A stretch of 64,000 nt of DNA from Paramarasmius palmivorus (taxonomy: Eukaryota > Basidiomycota > Agaricomycetes > Agaricales > Marasmiaceae): NCBI GenBank assembly GCA_037176845.1, contig JAYKXP010000039.1, forward strand, positions 1 to 64,000. The letters are read 5' to 3'. A model generated the notes under the pieces. The model ran no database searches, was not told the origin of the DNA, and saw only the letters and a list, made by a program, of their open reading frames with translations. This document shows, one piece after another, positions 60,803-64,000 of the stretch. The translations under genes and the position numbers were made by a program. Each line of letters begins with the position of its first letter. Position 1 is the stretch's first letter.

Positions 60803-61546
60803 TGGTCATGAGACGGAGAAATGAGTATCAAGTCGTTAACCTAGCAGCTGCAAGAGGGGGTACAGGTCAGCAATACAAACAGAATGCTAAAACTGGAGAA
60901 GAGCATACCACGACTACACAGTGGAATTTTGGAAGACGACTCGGAGGAATTTGAAGACCCGAAGGGAAAAATCTTCCGGTTCTCCAATAAGTCATGTGAC
61001 GTCGGCAAAGGTTCCACCCAGACCACGATGCTGTTTTCCTTTCGCCAGCAAAGTTTCAAGGACTGAAGGCGAAGCCACATGTCTGCGAGCCGGAGAACCC
61101 AGATTACTTTTGCTGTGACTTTCTTGCCTCTCGCCTACCTCACCAAATAAACCCATGGGCTCCCGTTCTTCCGAACTTCTTGGACCGCTGGGGCTGGTGC
61201 TTCCGAACGATCAGGTTACTTGTGCTTCTTGGATGTCATATTTATTCGTATTCCACTTATGTCCATAGCTCATGGTGTATTCTTGCTCAAGCGGGCTCAC
61301 GTTCCTGACGGAATTCCGAACCTCGCTTTCAATCCTTCTGTTACCAATGGCAAGTTTATTCGGCAGTTGGGAATCCATATCCTCGATTATACCCATCTCA
61401 GGCTCTCATGACCGACCAGAGCTATTCATACATGGTACCGCGTCGCTCTGCAACTCTATAAAGAGCTGAGCAGGGCTCAGTTATCGGATACACAAAGCGA
61501 ACACTTTGCGAAGACCTCGCAATCTCTGCCTTTTCGACAAGTTACC
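60803..61546. promoter_or_regulatory. Divergent intergenic region with a TATA box
   Basis: Only short frames occur. TATAAAG at 61457-61463, 84 bases before the amidohydrolase ATG, is the likely TATA box of copy B. Confidence 0.45.
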
Positions 61547-62944
61547 ATGAGGACCTCTAGTTTATACTTGTTTTCAGTATTGTACCTCGCTATTAGGTGC
61601 TCCGCTAGAAAATGGAACGATACTGGAACCGGAACGATTGTTTTTGAAGAAGCTTGGGCGATCCCTGAGTTCTTGACACCAGGGTAAGATAACCTGCTCT
61701 GACATTTCACCTTTCTCGACTAATTTCTCATCTCGTTTCATAGAATTGCGCCTCCCGTAGGTTAGTCGTGCCCGCTCACTCTTTTCGGTTGTCTTTGAAG
61801 CTGTTTCTCGTGTAGGCCAGACTTCTTCCGAGCTTAGCGCCAACCTACTTGACATCCATAACCAACGGCTAACTCAAATGGACGAGGACGGCATCGACTT
61901 TGTGAGTGCTTGACTCGAACCACAACATTTGGATCTTTCTGATAGCTGTATAGATGGTCCTTTCTTGCGTTAGCCCTTGTATTCAGGGCATACCCGATCC
62001 AGACGATGCCGCCGCCATGGCCATCCACGTCAACGACGTACTGGCCTCGTCAATCTCAAACAATACTCTTCGTTTTGGCGCGTTCGCTGCGCTCTCGATG
62101 CATAATGCCTCCGTCGCTGCTCAAGAACTGAACCGCACCGTGAAGGAGCTCGGCTTCTTGGGTGCCTTAGTCAACGACTATCAGGAATCTGGGACTGATA
62201 ACAGTAACTATGTTTATCCCCTCAACATTTGGATCTAACACTAATCTGGCTTCTGACAGACACACTGTTGTTCTATGATCAGCCAGAATATGACGTTTTC
62301 TGGGAAATGGTAACGACTTTAGACGTTCCTGTCTATTTTCATCCTCGCGGAAATGTGCCTATCATCACCGAGATGCTATACGCGCATGCTCACTGGCTTT
62401 CTGGTCCGAGCCAGGAATACGCGGCTACCCTATCGACCCACCTATTGGGGCTCGCCACGAATGGTGTATTTGAGTGAGAGAAAAATGTTTAATGTTAGAA
62501 CAATGCTGACGGGATTTACTAGCCGTTTTCCGACTCTGAAAATCATATCAGGACACCTGGGAGAACGCATTCCCTCGGATCTCTTTCGTATTGACGATCG
62601 TAAGTTACCTACTAGAGCATCGCATGCACGGCTCACCGTTATGGCACCTTACAGAACTCGCGAGACAGGTATCACAAGGGATGCCAATGCTTCGTAACGT
62701 ATCGTCTTACTGGCGCACCAACTTCTTCGAGACGACGTCCGGCAATTTTGCGACAGACATTCTGTTGCTCCATAACGAGACTATAGGATTGGATAGGATT
62801 CTCTATTCCATCGACTATCCCTTTGTACCGATGCTACAGGCGACGCAATGGGTCAATAGTTTGGATTCTGTGTTATCTCCCGAAGAGCTGGTTCAGCTGA
62901 AGAGGGGTGCTGCGATTAAGCTACTGAAGCTGAACGAAGACTAA
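61547..62944 (+). CDS. Secreted amidohydrolase, 2,3-dihydroxybenzoate-decarboxylase-like (copy B)
   Basis: Close paralogue of the gene at 49.4-50.8 kb, inverted relative to it. Signal peptide MRTSSLYLFSVLYLAIRCSA, then KWNDTGTGTIVFEEAWAIPE, the 17-nt exon (IAPPV), GQTSSELSANLLDIHNQRLT, MVLSCVSPCIQGIPDPDDAA and LNRTVKELGFLGALVNDYQE. Metal ligands match copy A: Glu of VFEEAW, His of VYFHPRG, His of ISGHLGERI and Asp of SIDYPFV. The C-terminus LKRGAAIKLLKLNED is complete. Intron positions match copy A, so duplication followed intron gain. A fungal enzyme of this fold with a secretion signal is uncommon in my experience; the substrate is unknown, possibly a dihydroxybenzoate or related phenolic acid. 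Confidence 0.84.
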
Positions 62945-64000
62945 GCAGCGGTCAAATGTCTTTCTTCGCTATGTATATAAAGGATATACCATGCTCGGCG
63001 TGTCGTCTTCACATGAGCTTTTGGAGGCTGGCTTCCCCAAGCCATACTTCTTGTCGCGTTCCGACCATTTTCATCAACATGTCCTCAGACGAAACTTGTT
63101 GAATGGACTCAACTATGACCGACATAGTCATAGCGCGATGGTCACTAGGGATTAGCTTGAAAAACAATCACTCACATCTGAGTACGCGTTAGTCCAACCT
63201 ATACCCCTCATTCCAACAAGGTAACCGCTAGAATCACCTCTAGATCGCTAGAACGAGACTCTGGTGCTCGTCACCGTGGGCTTTTGTCGCTTTTTTTCCC
63301 AGCAGGATCGTCATTCCATTTCAACCGATACAAATTTTATAGACTGGGTTGGATTCCGAAGCACCAGCGGTGGAAGGCTTGGTTCAGAGGCTTGTCAAGA
63401 GTTCACTTGGTTGAAGAGTATCTGATCGATATGCCTATGTGAGTACTTTTGTAGTTCTCTTCTGTTTCTTACTTTCCAAGTCAAGATGTCTTGCTGACAC
63501 TGTACCGTCAACAGTGACCAATTTGACGCAACTCCTGGTCCTTAGATCTTCATCTGCTGGACATTCAGGAACTAGTGTCTCTGTTCGTTCTCGTCGTCCG
63601 TTTTGGATCCTCGTACTTTCGGCACCCACGTCTCTCTACCTCATCTTCGGGCATCGTTCACCAGGAATTTGAAAGTTCGAGTGGTAATACAACGAGGCGA
63701 AATGTTCAGCAGAAAGGTCAAATAGATAGTAAATGATATAGATATGATACAGCGAGTTCAACTCGTAGAGCACATGTTCCGTGTATCGTTGTGCGCCCTA
63801 TACTCTAACCACCGGAGAGGAATAAAAGAAAGAATAACCACATTTATGAATACGCAAATTAAGCAGGGAATCAAGTACCTGCAGGTAGTCAGCACAATAA
63901 CCTCGGCGATACAAAGGCTTGCTGAATCACTTACCAAAAAGAATCACACCCTTCGTCTGGTGCTTCTCGTCTGAATCTCGCTACCTCTTTGGCGTTTTCC
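62945..64000. other. Terminal stretch, nothing assigned
   Basis: Downstream of amidohydrolase copy B. The frames at 63435-63672 on both strands and 63744-63974 have no recognised motif. A gene may begin beyond the window edge. Confidence 0.35.

Overview
The window is nuclear DNA from a basidiomycete fungus, most likely a mushroom-forming Agaricomycete. The grounds are dense genes on both strands, many introns of about 50-60 nt with GT...CTRAY...YAG signals, and families typical of that class: F-box proteins with an N-terminal coiled coil, a DUF6533-type membrane protein, a fungal kinase of the FunK1 kind, an aryl-alcohol-oxidase-like GMC enzyme and a TmpA-like membrane flavoprotein. I see no rRNA, tRNA, CRISPR array or recognisable transposon.

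Layout. 0.1-1.6 kb: two divergent ribosomal protein genes (P1 and eS10). 1.6-6.3 kb: no assignable gene, only a possible transporter remnant. 6.3-14.4 kb: TmpA-like flavoprotein, DAHP synthase, PIH1-domain protein, a two-LIM protein and eIF5A. 15-19.7 kb: DUF6533-type membrane protein, the DASH kinetochore subunit Spc19 and an F-box-like protein. 19.9-24.5 kb: phosphoribosylformylglycinamidine synthase, with many frame breaks. 24.9-28.7 kb: tandem pair of F-box paralogues. 29.9-35 kb: SelO and a large kinase-fusion gene. 35.1-41.6 kb: three oxidoreductases (berberine-bridge-like, aldo/keto reductase, GMC). 43.6-45 kb: a seven-helix membrane protein. 47.6-50.8 kb: a third, broken F-box paralogue facing a secreted amidohydrolase. 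51.5-62.9 kb: a DUF7888-like secreted protein, a Ufo1/Pof10-like F-box/WD40/UIM protein, a Rheb GTPase, a lineage-restricted protein, an RluA-type pseudouridine synthase, and a second secreted amidohydrolase inverted relative to the first.

How the genes relate. Most are unrelated housekeeping genes (translation, purine and shikimate pathways, chromosome segregation, TOR signalling, RNA modification) mixed with accessory ones. The 35-42 kb oxidoreductases and the two secreted decarboxylase-like amidohydrolases could fit aromatic-compound metabolism, but that is inference.

Caveat on quality. Several conserved genes need one- or two-base frame corrections: the purine gene about nine, the F-box/WD40 gene several, DAHP synthase, PIH1 and the berberine-like oxidase one each. 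Neighbours such as SelO, the kinase and the first two F-box copies read cleanly. Because essential genes are hit, local sequence error is the likelier cause, but real decay cannot be excluded. Exon ends below were inferred by eye from splice signals and conserved protein motifs.
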